A stretch of DNA of 27,764 nucleotides from JBBIQV01 sp964555285 (GTDB lineage: Bacteria > Nitrospirota > Nitrospiria > Nitrospirales > Nitrospiraceae), in assembly GCA_964555285.1 (NCBI GenBank), contig CAZKRM010000040.1, positions 1 to 27,764 on the forward strand, in the 5' to 3' direction. This document shows positions 1 to 6,185 of the stretch, one piece after another. The first letter of the stretch is position 1; the number at the start of each line of letters is the position of its first letter. The notes under the pieces were generated by a model. It ran no database searches, was not told the DNA's origin, and saw only the letters and a list, made by a program, of their open reading frames with translations. Made by a program: the position numbers and the translations under genes.

Positions 1-2
1 GT

Positions 3-401
3 CGTCGAGTGGGATTGCTGCGGCTGCGCGTGATCCGTCCCTGGCCGGCCGATGCGATCCGGCATGCATTGCAAGGCCGCCGGGCTGTGGCCGTCCTGGA
101 TCAGAATCTGTCTCCTGGGCAAGGAGGCATTCTCTTTCAGGAGATTGCCGCTTGTCTCTACCACGAAGCCCTGCGACCGCGGGCGCTCTGTTCTTTCATC
201 GGAGGCCTGGGAGGAAAGAATCTTTCGGAAGGGGAGTTTCAAGCGATTTTCGAACAGACGGCAGAAGCCGGAGTCTGTGGAAAAGGGATCGGGCCTGTTC
301 TGCTGTACACAGAAGCCGAGCACCGCGAGATGACGCAGCTTCAGGTGTTGGCCGGGTCGTCAAGCGTCAGTCGTCAAACGTCAATCGCAGGAGAAATGTG
401 A
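3..401 (+). CDS. porA: Pyruvate/2-oxoacid:ferredoxin oxidoreductase alpha subunit, C-terminal part
   Basis: This is the 3' end of a gene that begins before the window; the frame is open from base 3 to a TGA at 399-401. The family oxidatively decarboxylates pyruvate to acetyl-CoA with ferredoxin in the cytoplasm, or runs in reverse to fix CO2. The visible part matches the C-terminal region of the alpha subunit: LRLRVIRPWP, then VAVLDQNLSPGQGGILFQE, then SFIGGLGGKNLS. The beta subunit follows 76 bases downstream. The last dozen or so residues (SSSVSRQTSIAGEM region) are low in complexity and are encoded by the left arm of a 7-base repeat element at 359-386, so the native C-terminus was probably altered by that element. 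The family call rests on the recognisable C-terminal motifs and on the porB neighbour. Confidence 0.85.
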   Translation, partial: RRVGLLRLRVIRPWPADAIRHALQGRRAVAVLDQNLSPGQGGILFQEIAACLYHEALRPRALCSFIGGLGGKNLSEGEFQAIFEQTAEAGVCGKGIGPVLLYTEAEHREMTQLQVLAGSSSVSRQTSIAGEM

Positions 402-476
402 CAAAAGGCGAGAGAGAGGAGCAATGGCATCCACGATTGACGAATGACGAGTGACGATTAACGAATGACAAACGAC
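359..476. repeat. Heptad-unit inverted repeat at the porA-porB junction
   Basis: Four consecutive 7-base units of the form GTCANNC occupy 359-386. Units of the form GANTGAC or GATTAAC fill 435-469, with a further related unit AAACGAC at 470-476. The right-hand units are near reverse complements of the left-hand ones, so the element can fold as a long imperfect hairpin with a loop of about 48 bases. The left arm lies inside the last codons of porA. The right arm ends one base before the porB ATG at 478. Confidence 0.75.
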
Positions 477-477
477 C

Positions 478-1426
478 ATGTGGCAACGCGAGACATTTAA
501 GAAGATCAAACAGATTCCCCGTGAAGAACACATACTTCCTGGAACGGCACTCTGTGCCGGCTGCGGCGGACTCGAATCCTTGCGGCTGGCCGCGAAGATC
601 TTGGGCGACGATGTCGTCTACGTGAATGCTGCCGGGTGTTTTACGATGCTGGCGGCCTATCCATACACGCCATTTAAGGGNNNNNNNNNNGCTCTACACG
701 ACGATGGGATCTGCACCGGCCGGCGCGCAGGGTGTGCGCGACGCTTTGGATGTCTTGATCGCCAAAGGACGGCTGCCAAAGAGCGATAACCTGAAAGTTG
801 TCGTGTTGGGAGGAGACGGCTCCACCTACGACATGGCGCTCTCTTCCACCTCGGGGGCCATCTATCGGGGTCTCGATTTCTATTATTTCTGTTATGACAA
901 CGAAGCCTACGGAAACACCGGCATGCAGCTCTCTCCCGCGACACCCTTCGGCGCGCTGACGACCACCTCGCCCTGCAGCCGGCAGCACCCGGCCGGCGCC
1001 ACGCAGGAGAAGAAAGATATCTTCGAGATCTGGCGGGCGCATAAACCGCCCTATATCGCGACCGTCGCGCCGCGGTACCCGCTGGACCTGGAGGAAAAAT
1101 TCGCGCGGGCGGGCAGATTCACGGGACCGAAGCTCTTCCTCGCACTTTCCGCTTGCCCCACCGGCTGGCTCTATGATCCGGGAGAGACTCCCGAGGTCGC
1201 CAAGTTGGCGGTCGAGACCGGTCTCTGGCCCTTGAAAGAGGCGATCAACGGAGAAGTTACCCATACCTATATTCCCAAGCGTAAGCCGGTGGAAGAGTAC
1301 CTCAAGTTGCAGGGCCGGTTCCGCCATCTGTTCGAGCCGACGGTGCAAACGGAAGCGATCTCGCATATTCAGGGAAGGGTGAATGCCTACTGGGAGCAAG
1401 TGAAAAAGTCAGAAAAGACAGTTTAA
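478..1426 (+). CDS. porB: Pyruvate:ferredoxin oxidoreductase beta subunit, split by an assembly gap
   Basis: The beta subunit binds thiamine diphosphate and an iron-sulfur cluster and carries the catalytic centre of pyruvate:ferredoxin oxidoreductase. The N-terminal part shows LCAGCGGLESLRLA. The part after the gap shows LGGDGSTYDMALSSTSG and CYDNEAYGNTGMQLS, the GDG...N thiamine-diphosphate signature, followed by the YIATVAPRYPLDLEEKF region. The frame changes across ten N's at 681-690: PYTPFKG before the gap and LYTTMGSAPAGAQGVRDAL after it. Family members read PFKGSWLYTTMGS, so only about two residues are missing and the gap length is arbitrary. The ATG at 478 has no ribosome binding site. 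An in-frame ATG at 424 has a good one (AGAGAGGAG) but meets a TGA at 445-447 inside the heptad repeat. Confidence 0.88.
681..690. other. Assembly gap of ten N's inside porB
   Basis: Ten undetermined bases interrupt porB. The frames on the two sides need a missing length divisible by three, so ten is a placeholder and not a measured size. The apparent frameshift is an artefact. Confidence 0.95.
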
Positions 1427-1465
1427 AGTCAAAAGCGGGTTCGTAAGGCGGTGTCACGGGAATAA

Positions 1466-1550
1466 GAGCATATGGCTTATAGCCTATAGCACAAGCGAAC
1501 GAAACCTTCTTTGCTTGGGCCATACGCTATGAGCTATACGCCATAAGCTC
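1466..1550. repeat. Heptad-unit long hairpin upstream of the hemerythrin gene
   Basis: The arms 1466-1490 and 1526-1550 are reverse complements at about 21 of 25 positions. Both are built of 7-base units: GCTTATA and GCCTATA on the left, TATGAGC, TATACGC and CATAAGC on the right. A second, inner stem CAAGC/GCTTG (1492-1496 with 1513-1517) continues the hairpin. It fills most of the porB-hemerythrin gap and could act as a transcript end or an mRNA-stabilising structure. No T-run characteristic of an intrinsic terminator follows directly beyond a short TTTGCTTTTTT. Confidence 0.75.
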
Positions 1551-1576
1551 TTTGCTTTTTTGAAAAGGGGGACTCT

Positions 1577-2056
1577 ATGAGTGAGCAACACACTATCAGC
1601 GAGTTCTATGAGCAGGACCATGATCGGTTGGATGAGTTGTTTAAGACCTTTCAAAAGTTGAAGCGGTCTGATTTTGCCAAGGCCAAGGAAGCGTTCAAGG
1701 AATTCAAGCTTGGCCTGCAGCGGCATATCGTCTGGGAAGAGGATCTCCTGTTCCCTCTCTGGGAAGAAAAAACCGGGATGTCCGAAGGCGGGCCGACCTG
1801 CGTCATGCGGAACGAACATCGCCAGATCGGGCAGCAGCTCGAAGCCATTCATGACAAAGTGGCGGAGCAGAATCCTGAGAGCGATCAGGAGGAACAGGCG
1901 CTGCTGGATCTGCTCGGTTCTCACAACATGAAGGAAGAACGCGTGCTCTACCCCGCCATCGATCAGGTGACCAGCGCGGAAGAGCGTGAAACCGTTTTTC
2001 GGAATATGAAGAACATTCCGGAGGAGCGCTACAAACTCTGCTGCGGACAGCACTGA
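1577..2056 (+). CDS. Hemerythrin HHE domain protein
   Basis: This cytoplasmic protein should bind a di-iron centre and sense or bind O2, NO or redox signals. The expected ligands are present: H15 in the QDHDRLDELF helix, H50 and E54 (HIVWEE), H81 in NEHRQIG, and H115 and E119 (HNMKEE). The length of 159 residues is usual for a single-domain bacterial hemerythrin. The C-terminus ends in CCGQH, giving a cysteine pair that could add redox sensitivity; that part is inference. The ATG at 1577 is preceded by AAAAGGGGG, a strong ribosome binding site. The next gene, a cytochrome-like protein, starts 23 bases after its stop, so the two may be co-transcribed. Confidence 0.9.
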   Translation: MSEQHTISEFYEQDHDRLDELFKTFQKLKRSDFAKAKEAFKEFKLGLQRHIVWEEDLLFPLWEEKTGMSEGGPTCVMRNEHRQIGQQLEAIHDKVAEQNPESDQEEQALLDLLGSHNMKEERVLYPAIDQVTSAEERETVFRNMKNIPEERYKLCCGQH

Positions 2057-2079
2057 CGGAGATCAATTGGAAGGGTGAT

Positions 2080-2550
2080 ATGACTGACTGGACGCGCAAG
2101 ATTCTCAGGGGGCTTTCTCTTGCCGGCTTCGTTCTCGTGGGCTGGCCGGCAATCCAGTTCGCACACATTTCTGAAACGAATGTCTGGGCTGGCTCTCCAT
2201 CGTCACCCAAGAGCACAAAGGCGGCAGGAGATGCCGAGCGGGGTAGAGCCGTCTTCAACGGGAAAGGCGTCCGCTACTACTGTCATGGTGTGGATGGCTA
2301 TCGAGATCGGCCACCGCAACTCGAAGCCGACACCGCCGCGCTCATCGCCCGGCTCAATCCTGCACCGGCGAACTTGCGTAACCCGAAGGCGCTGCACCTG
2401 AAAACCAACAAACATCGCGCCCATGCCATTCGAGAAGGTCATCCAGGCACAGGCATGTTCCCGGACTCCACCATGACGGATCAGGATCTCACCGACACGC
2501 TGGCCTACCATTCTCTCCTCCGGCGCGAAGGTTCCTCGAAAAAACCATAA
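2080..2550 (+). CDS. Secreted cytochrome c-like protein with degenerate haem motif (RYYCH)
   Basis: A 156-residue protein with an N-terminal hydrophobic export segment (GLSLAGFVLVGWPAIQFA, about residues 11-28), followed by a class I cytochrome c-like domain: GDAERGRAVFNGKG, then the haem site, then PNLRNP-like and EGHPGTGMFPDSTMTDQDL segments, including a possible Met axial ligand. The haem attachment site reads R65-Y-Y-C68-H69 in place of CxxCH; codon 65 is CGC where TGC would restore cysteine. Haem could still attach through a single thioether, or the protein may no longer bind haem covalently. GGAAGGG before the ATG is a good ribosome binding site. It follows the hemerythrin gene closely. 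A base-call error at this codon cannot be excluded. Confidence 0.75.
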   Translation: MTDWTRKILRGLSLAGFVLVGWPAIQFAHISETNVWAGSPSSPKSTKAAGDAERGRAVFNGKGVRYYCHGVDGYRDRPPQLEADTAALIARLNPAPANLRNPKALHLKTNKHRAHAIREGHPGTGMFPDSTMTDQDLTDTLAYHSLLRREGSSKKP

Positions 2551-2571
2551 CCTCTAGATAGGATCACTGTA

Positions 2572-3012
2572 GTGATATCGCTCCCGATAATTTGGCAGAG
2601 GCTCGTGAGCCCGGACGGGAAGACATGCGATCGCTGCGATGAGACGCATCAAGCGATACAGCGGGCCGTCGGTACACTCAAGGAGACTCTCCGCCCCCTG
2701 GGCATTGAGCCGACGTTCGAGGCCAGAGCGATCGACGAACAATCATTTAAGGCCGACCCCTCGGAGTCCAACCGCATTTGGATCGCGGACAGACCCATGG
2801 AGGAATGGCTTGGCGCGAGTGTCGGAAGCAGCCGTTGCTGTTCGGTGTGCGGCGACTCAGAGTGTAGAACGGTAGAGGTCGGAGGAACGGTGTTCGAGGC
2901 GATTACCGGGAAACTTGTTCTCAAAGCTGCGCTGCTCGCCTCCGCTCAGTTGTTGGACGCAACAACGGAGGGGCCGTCGCCTGAAGGTGAGCATCGGTGC
3001 TGCGAGATCTAA
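2572..3012 (+). CDS. DUF2703 cysteine-rich protein
   Basis: A 146-residue cytoplasmic protein with paired cysteines at the N-terminus (GKTCDRCDET) and a cluster CCSVCGDSECRT near the middle, plus EEWLGASVGSS and SNRIWIADRPMEEWLG. This is the pattern of DUF2703 proteins, which probably bind metal; their function is unknown to me. It ends in a cysteine pair (HRCCEI). The start is GTG at 2572, with AGGA about nine bases upstream. It begins 21 bases after the cytochrome-like gene and may belong to the same transcript. Confidence 0.7.
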   Translation: MISLPIIWQRLVSPDGKTCDRCDETHQAIQRAVGTLKETLRPLGIEPTFEARAIDEQSFKADPSESNRIWIADRPMEEWLGASVGSSRCCSVCGDSECRTVEVGGTVFEAITGKLVLKAALLASAQLLDATTEGPSPEGEHRCCEI

Positions 3013-3102
3013 TCCGAATTCACGGGGGGATCAGATGTTTGGCGTTGAAGCTCTCCAGTGTCAGGACTGTCCGCGAGGCTGATTATGCCCTCAATTTGTG
3101 TC

Positions 3103-3139
3103 TTGACGCGCGTTTCATATTACGTACAATGTACATATG
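3103..3139 (+). promoter_or_regulatory. brnT promoter with overlapping operator, predicted leaderless start
   Basis: TTGACG at 3103-3108 and TACAAT at 3125-3130 are separated by 16 bases, and the brnT ATG begins six bases after the -10 box. Transcription would therefore start at or next to the ATG, and no ribosome binding site is present. A dyad GTAC-AAT-GTAC (3124-3134), with outer CATAT/ATATG arms, covers the -10 box and is a likely BrnA operator. Confidence 0.6.
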
Positions 3140-3430
3140 GATGAGCTGCGGTTCGAGTGGGATGCTGCGAAGGAAAAGAGCAACGTCAGAAAGCATGGCG
3201 TTTCTTTCGAGGAAGCGAAAACGGCTTTGTATGATGAGAAGGCCGTTCAATTCTTCGACCCTGATCATTCCGATGAGGAAGACCGTTTCATTCTGCTTGG
3301 AATGAGTTTCAAATTACGGGTGATCGTCGTGTGCCACTGCCATCGAGAAAGTGAGACCGTCATTCGATTGATCTCCGCGCGAAAGGCGGACAGAAGCGAG
3401 GAGCAGGAATATTGGAGGCGAAGACGATGA
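3137..3430 (+). CDS. brnT: BrnT-family ribonuclease toxin
   Basis: BrnT is a RelE-fold ribonuclease that inhibits growth by cleaving RNA unless bound by BrnA. The 97-residue protein has the family pattern FEWDAAKEKSNVRKHGVSFEEA at the N-terminus (F-WD--K---N--KHGV-F), DEEDRFILLGMS in the middle, and RLISARKADRSEEQEY near the end. Length is normal. The start is set by the promoter geometry: the ATG lies exactly where transcription should begin. The stop overlaps the brnA start by ATGA, so the two are translationally coupled. The BrnTA complex normally represses its own promoter, and the dyad at 3124-3134 fits this. Confidence 0.88.
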   Translation: MDELRFEWDAAKEKSNVRKHGVSFEEAKTALYDEKAVQFFDPDHSDEEDRFILLGMSFKLRVIVVCHCHRESETVIRLISARKADRSEEQEYWRRRR

Positions 3431-3645
3431 GAGAACATTACGAGTTTTCTAAAATGAGAGGGCGCAAGAATCCGTATGTCAAATACTTGAAGCAGCCGGT
3501 CACGATGCGGCTGGATCGCGACACCATCGCCTATTTCAAATCGATTGCGGAGGAGATGGGTATTCCGTATCAGAGCCTGATCAATCTTTACCTTCGCGAC
3601 TGTGCGGTTCACCACCGCAAACTGCAGATGAAGTGGGCTTCCTGA
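3427..3645 (+). CDS. brnA: BrnA-family antitoxin
   Basis: A 72-residue antitoxin with the BrnA layout: an N-terminal HYEFSKMRGRKNPYVKYLK segment that wraps the toxin, then a ribbon-helix-helix domain (PVTMRLDRDTIAYFKSIAEEMGIPYQSLINLYLRDCA) that dimerises and binds the operator. The ATG at 3427 was chosen because GGAGG lies at the right distance upstream and it overlaps the brnT stop. An in-frame TTG at 3412 would add only five residues and has no ribosome binding site. The partner is brnT. Confidence 0.88.
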   Translation: MREHYEFSKMRGRKNPYVKYLKQPVTMRLDRDTIAYFKSIAEEMGIPYQSLINLYLRDCAVHHRKLQMKWAS

Positions 3646-3695
3646 GAAAACTCAACCAGCAGGATGAGTGGGGGCCTATCTTTTATGTCCGTTCA

Positions 3696-4055
3696 ATGAG
3701 CAAAACCGCGACCACTCGTTACGATGTTGCCGAGCATCTTCGAACTCCCGAGGAAATGGCGGCGTATTTGGAAGCGTGTCTGGAGGAGGCCGATGGCGAT
3801 GCCGCCTTCATCGCTAAGGCGTTGGGCGATATTGCTCGCGCGAAAGGCATGGCGCAAGTTGCGCGAGATACCGGTCTGTCTCGCGAAAGCCTGTATAAGG
3901 CGCTCTCTGGTGAGCGGAGCCCTGACTTCGACACGATCCTCAAAGTGGTAAGAGCGCTGGGGCTGAAGTTATATGCCAAAGCAACCCGTCGTGGCCGGCT
4001 CCGTGGCTCAACCTCTCGTTCAGGCGGTCGCACGACCAAGCGGCGCGCAGCGTAA
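3696..4055 (+). CDS. Orphan HTH addiction-module antidote protein
   Basis: The product belongs to the HI1420-type antidote family. It shows YDVAEHLRTPEEMAAYLEACLEE, then AALGDIARAKGMAQVARDTGLSRESLYKALS, a Cro/C1-type helix-turn-helix, then DFDTILKVVRALGLKLYA. The last 25 or so residues are a basic, low-complexity tail. The start is placed at ATG 3696, where the family usually begins; no clear ribosome binding site is visible. The partner RelE-type toxin normally sits just upstream, but only 50 bases separate this gene from brnA, so the toxin is absent. It may be a relic, a stand-alone regulator, or an antidote to a toxin elsewhere. Confidence 0.75.
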   Translation: MSKTATTRYDVAEHLRTPEEMAAYLEACLEEADGDAAFIAKALGDIARAKGMAQVARDTGLSRESLYKALSGERSPDFDTILKVVRALGLKLYAKATRRGRLRGSTSRSGGRTTKRRAA

Positions 4056-4068
4056 GCCTCCGTTTGCT

Positions 4069-4428
4069 ATGGAACATGAGAAGGTGGAAACGAGGAGAGA
4101 CCATTACGATTTCTCACAGATGAGAATGCGCAAGAACCCATATGCTATGAGCAAGAAAATCAAATACACCGATGAACCGTTGAGCAAGTTTCGCGTCATC
4201 TCCGATTTTCTTCCTTCTTCTGTCGAACTGGCTTTTCGGGAAGAGGGGGGTGAAAGTCACGTTGGCCTTGAGCAAGAAGAGGTCGAGTTCTTCAAAGCGG
4301 AAGCATCTCGGCATCATACCCAGTACCAACGGATGATCCGTCAGCTTCTCGATGCCTACGTCGATACGCAGCCCCATACCCTATCTCGTCGCGCAGCCCG
4401 GACTACTCGAAAACGGGCAGTCGGTTAG
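4069..4428 (+). CDS. Chimeric ribbon-helix-helix antitoxin with BrnA-like head and scrambled beta strand
   Basis: The 119-residue reading frame joins two antitoxin pieces. Residues 9-26 (RDHYDFSQMRMRKNPYA) match the BrnA N-terminus and align at DNA level with brnA around 3421-3480. From M27 (MSKKIKYTDEPLSKFRVISDFLP) it matches a CopG-like family ending in FFKAEASRHHTQYQRMIRQLLDAYV. The strand expected between them, like VKVTLALSKKS, instead reads GESHVGLEQEE. Removing one G from the six-G run at 4245-4250 restores the expected strand until one base must be added back near 4281. The ATG at 4069 lacks a ribosome binding site, and the codon aligned with the brnA start is AGG (4093-4095). The gene may be decaying. 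Confidence 0.6.
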   Translation: MEHEKVETRRDHYDFSQMRMRKNPYAMSKKIKYTDEPLSKFRVISDFLPSSVELAFREEGGESHVGLEQEEVEFFKAEASRHHTQYQRMIRQLLDAYVDTQPHTLSRRAARTTRKRAVG

Positions 4429-4584
4429 CTTTGGATGGAAATAACACGCATTCGGAAGGACACCCACGTTGGTCCCGTGCTCCCGAAGCAGAGGAGGGGA
4501 TGGAGGCTCGGCTGAGTATTGAATTGGAGAAGAGGGCAGGAATAGCGCTGCGCCGGGTTGTCCTCACAGGTGTCGCTCGTCAAC

Positions 4585-4614
4585 TTGAAAGTTTATCGAA
4601 TACCGATATACAAT
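4585..4614 (+). promoter_or_regulatory. higB promoter and operator, predicted leaderless start
   Basis: TTGAAA (4585-4590) and TACAAT (4609-4614) are 18 bases apart, and the higB ATG starts six bases after the -10 box, which predicts a leaderless mRNA. A perfect dyad TATCG-AATAC-CGATA (4594-4608) fills the spacer and is a plausible HigA operator. Confidence 0.6.
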
Positions 4615-4620
4615 CAACGC

Positions 4621-4896
4621 ATGATCAAGAGCTTCCGGTGCGCCGAAACCGAAAGGCTGTTCAACGGCGAGCGGGTGCAGCGGTTCCGGAACATCGAATC
4701 GGTGGCTCGTCGTAAGCTGGAAATGGTCGCGGCTGCCAAGAAGCTGGATGATCTGCGAAGTCCGCCAGGCAATCGATTGGAAGCTCTGAAAGGCGGCCGC
4801 GCCGGGCAGCACAGCATCCGCGTGAACGATCAGTTTAGAGTGTGCTTTCGCTGGAATGAAGGCGCGGAGAATGTTGAGATCGTAGACTATCACTGA
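4621..4896 (+). CDS. higB: HigB/RelE-family toxin
   Basis: A 91-residue RelE-superfamily ribonuclease of the HigB branch, which cleaves mRNA, usually on the ribosome. Recognisable segments are MIKSFRCAETERLFNGERVQRFRNIE, then LDDLRSPPGNRLEALKGGRAGQHSIRVNDQFRVCFRW and EIVDYH, the standard C-terminal strands and His. Start choice: the ATG at 4621 is the canonical family start and lies at the predicted transcription start. An upstream in-frame start at 4558 would run through the promoter. The antitoxin gene higA follows after 12 bases. Confidence 0.9.
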   Translation: MIKSFRCAETERLFNGERVQRFRNIESVARRKLEMVAAAKKLDDLRSPPGNRLEALKGGRAGQHSIRVNDQFRVCFRWNEGAENVEIVDYH

Positions 4897-4908
4897 AGGA
4901 GAAGTGCC

Positions 4909-5214
4909 ATGCGTAAGAAACTGCTGCCACCTATCCACCCAGGTGAAATTCTCCGCGAAGAGTTCATGAAGCCGCTGGGTCTGTCCGCGAACGCACTTGC
5001 GCAACGCCTTGGCGTAACCACAGCGCGTGTCAATGAGATCGCCAACGAGCGGCGCGGCATCACGGCAGACACCGCGTTGCGGCTAGGACGCTGCTTTTCC
5101 ACCACAGCGGAATTCTGGATGAATCTTCAGCAGCGGTATGAGTTGGAAGCTGCCCGCCGGGAGGTCGGCGTGGCGGTGGAGCGTGAGGTCGCGGCACTTG
5201 ATTTGGCGGGATAG
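4909..5214 (+). CDS. higA: HigA/VapI-family HTH antitoxin
   Basis: A 101-residue antitoxin and autorepressor with IHPGEILREEFMKPLGLSANALAQRLGV, a helix-turn-helix (residues about 24-60: VTTARVNEIANERRGITADTALRLGRCF) and the FWMNLQQRYELE segment typical of HigA. It neutralises HigB and should bind the dyad upstream of higB. AAGGAGAAG precedes the ATG as a strong ribosome binding site, unlike the leaderless toxin gene. This would favour antitoxin synthesis over toxin. Confidence 0.92.
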   Translation: MRKKLLPPIHPGEILREEFMKPLGLSANALAQRLGVTTARVNEIANERRGITADTALRLGRCFSTTAEFWMNLQQRYELEAARREVGVAVEREVAALDLAG

Positions 5215-5387
5215 AACGTTCTTGCCGTCTATGTCTGGGTGAGATAAGGGGTCTGACACCCTAAACCTGACCCGATCATTAAATAAGTATCGCGTTCTCG
5301 CGTAGGCTTGCCTTCCATCAGACAGCTTAGGTGCTCGCGCTAGACCGCCGGGACCCAATAGAGAACTTACAAATTAGAGTGCCGCGC

Positions 5388-6080
5388 ATGACCTCCAATG
5401 TGCGTACACCTGATGAAGCGAGAGCCGAGCACATTCACATCATGGGTGAGGAACTCGGCTCACTATATGACGCCCTGTGGCAAGAGGTCGCATGGCTGTA
5501 TGGGAAGTGGTCTGAGTACGTGGCCCTTTTCGGTACCAGAGAGTCGCGTGTTGATCTCTTAAACCAAGCCGCTCCGTCCTTTTTCCGTATCGTTCAAGAT
5601 TCACTATGGGAAGACGTGCTGCTCCACATCGCGCGCCTCACAGATCCGCCCAAGTCAGCTGGAAAGTCCAATCTCACAGTTCGACGCCTCACGAGCGCCA
5701 TCAATCATCCTGAGACCAAGGCTGCTGTTACGGAACTGATTGCCAAGGCACTGCTGGATTCTGCGTTCTGCCGCGACTGGCGAAACCGTCGCCTTGCACA
5801 CCGGGACCTTCACTTTGCACTGGCTCGCACCGCAGAACCGCTTCAGCCTGCGTCACGTGAGAAAGTTGATGAGGTATTGCGGGCAGTAGCCGGTGTTCTG
5901 AACGCCGTTGCTAATCACTACCTGGACTCAACCACCTTTTTTGATATTGACTGCGAATCTGATGGTGCCTTCTCTCTCCTCCATGTCCTTGATGCCGGCC
6001 TCAACGCTGAGAGGGCGAGGCGCGAAAGGATCAAGAGTGGCAAATTCGACCAAACCGACTTCAAATCACGTAATCTGTAA
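5388..6080 (+). CDS. AbiU2-type HEPN domain protein
   Basis: A 230-residue mostly helical protein resembling HEPN_AbiU2 family members. These are predicted RNA-cutting effectors related to abortive-infection protein AbiU2. The HEPN catalytic pattern (R, polar residue, x4, H) is R132-N-R-R-L-A-H138 within DWRNRRLAHRDL. Preceding helices include WQEVAWLYGKWSEYVALFG and SFFRIVQDSLWEDVLLHIARLTDP, a characteristic segment of this family. The ATG at 5388 gives the usual N-terminus (DEARAEHIHIMGEEL); the ribosome binding site is weak. It lies next to the higBA module, and no obvious nucleotidyltransferase partner is adjacent. A defence role is inferred from family and context. Confidence 0.72.
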   Translation: MTSNVRTPDEARAEHIHIMGEELGSLYDALWQEVAWLYGKWSEYVALFGTRESRVDLLNQAAPSFFRIVQDSLWEDVLLHIARLTDPPKSAGKSNLTVRRLTSAINHPETKAAVTELIAKALLDSAFCRDWRNRRLAHRDLHFALARTAEPLQPASREKVDEVLRAVAGVLNAVANHYLDSTTFFDIDCESDGAFSLLHVLDAGLNAERARRERIKSGKFDQTDFKSRNL

Positions 6081-6185
6081 TCTAACCCTTTATTTTAACC
6101 TTTCCGCTCGTCCGTCTGCCTATGACGAAGCCATTCGACCAATGAGTCTGAGTAGGCTCTGGAACGGTGCTAGAGAAACGATTTC

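Noticed and set aside
359..476. CRISPR array at the porA-porB junction
   Set aside because: The units are 7 bases long with no spacers, vary between copies and face reverse complements. There are no cas genes.
626..1426. A separate gene start inside porB after the gap
   Set aside because: The shifted frame results from the gap length. Homologous text continues directly across the gap.
4431..4715. Plus-strand frame between the chimeric antitoxin and higB
   Set aside because: It runs through the higB promoter and into higB in a different frame, and has no recognisable product.
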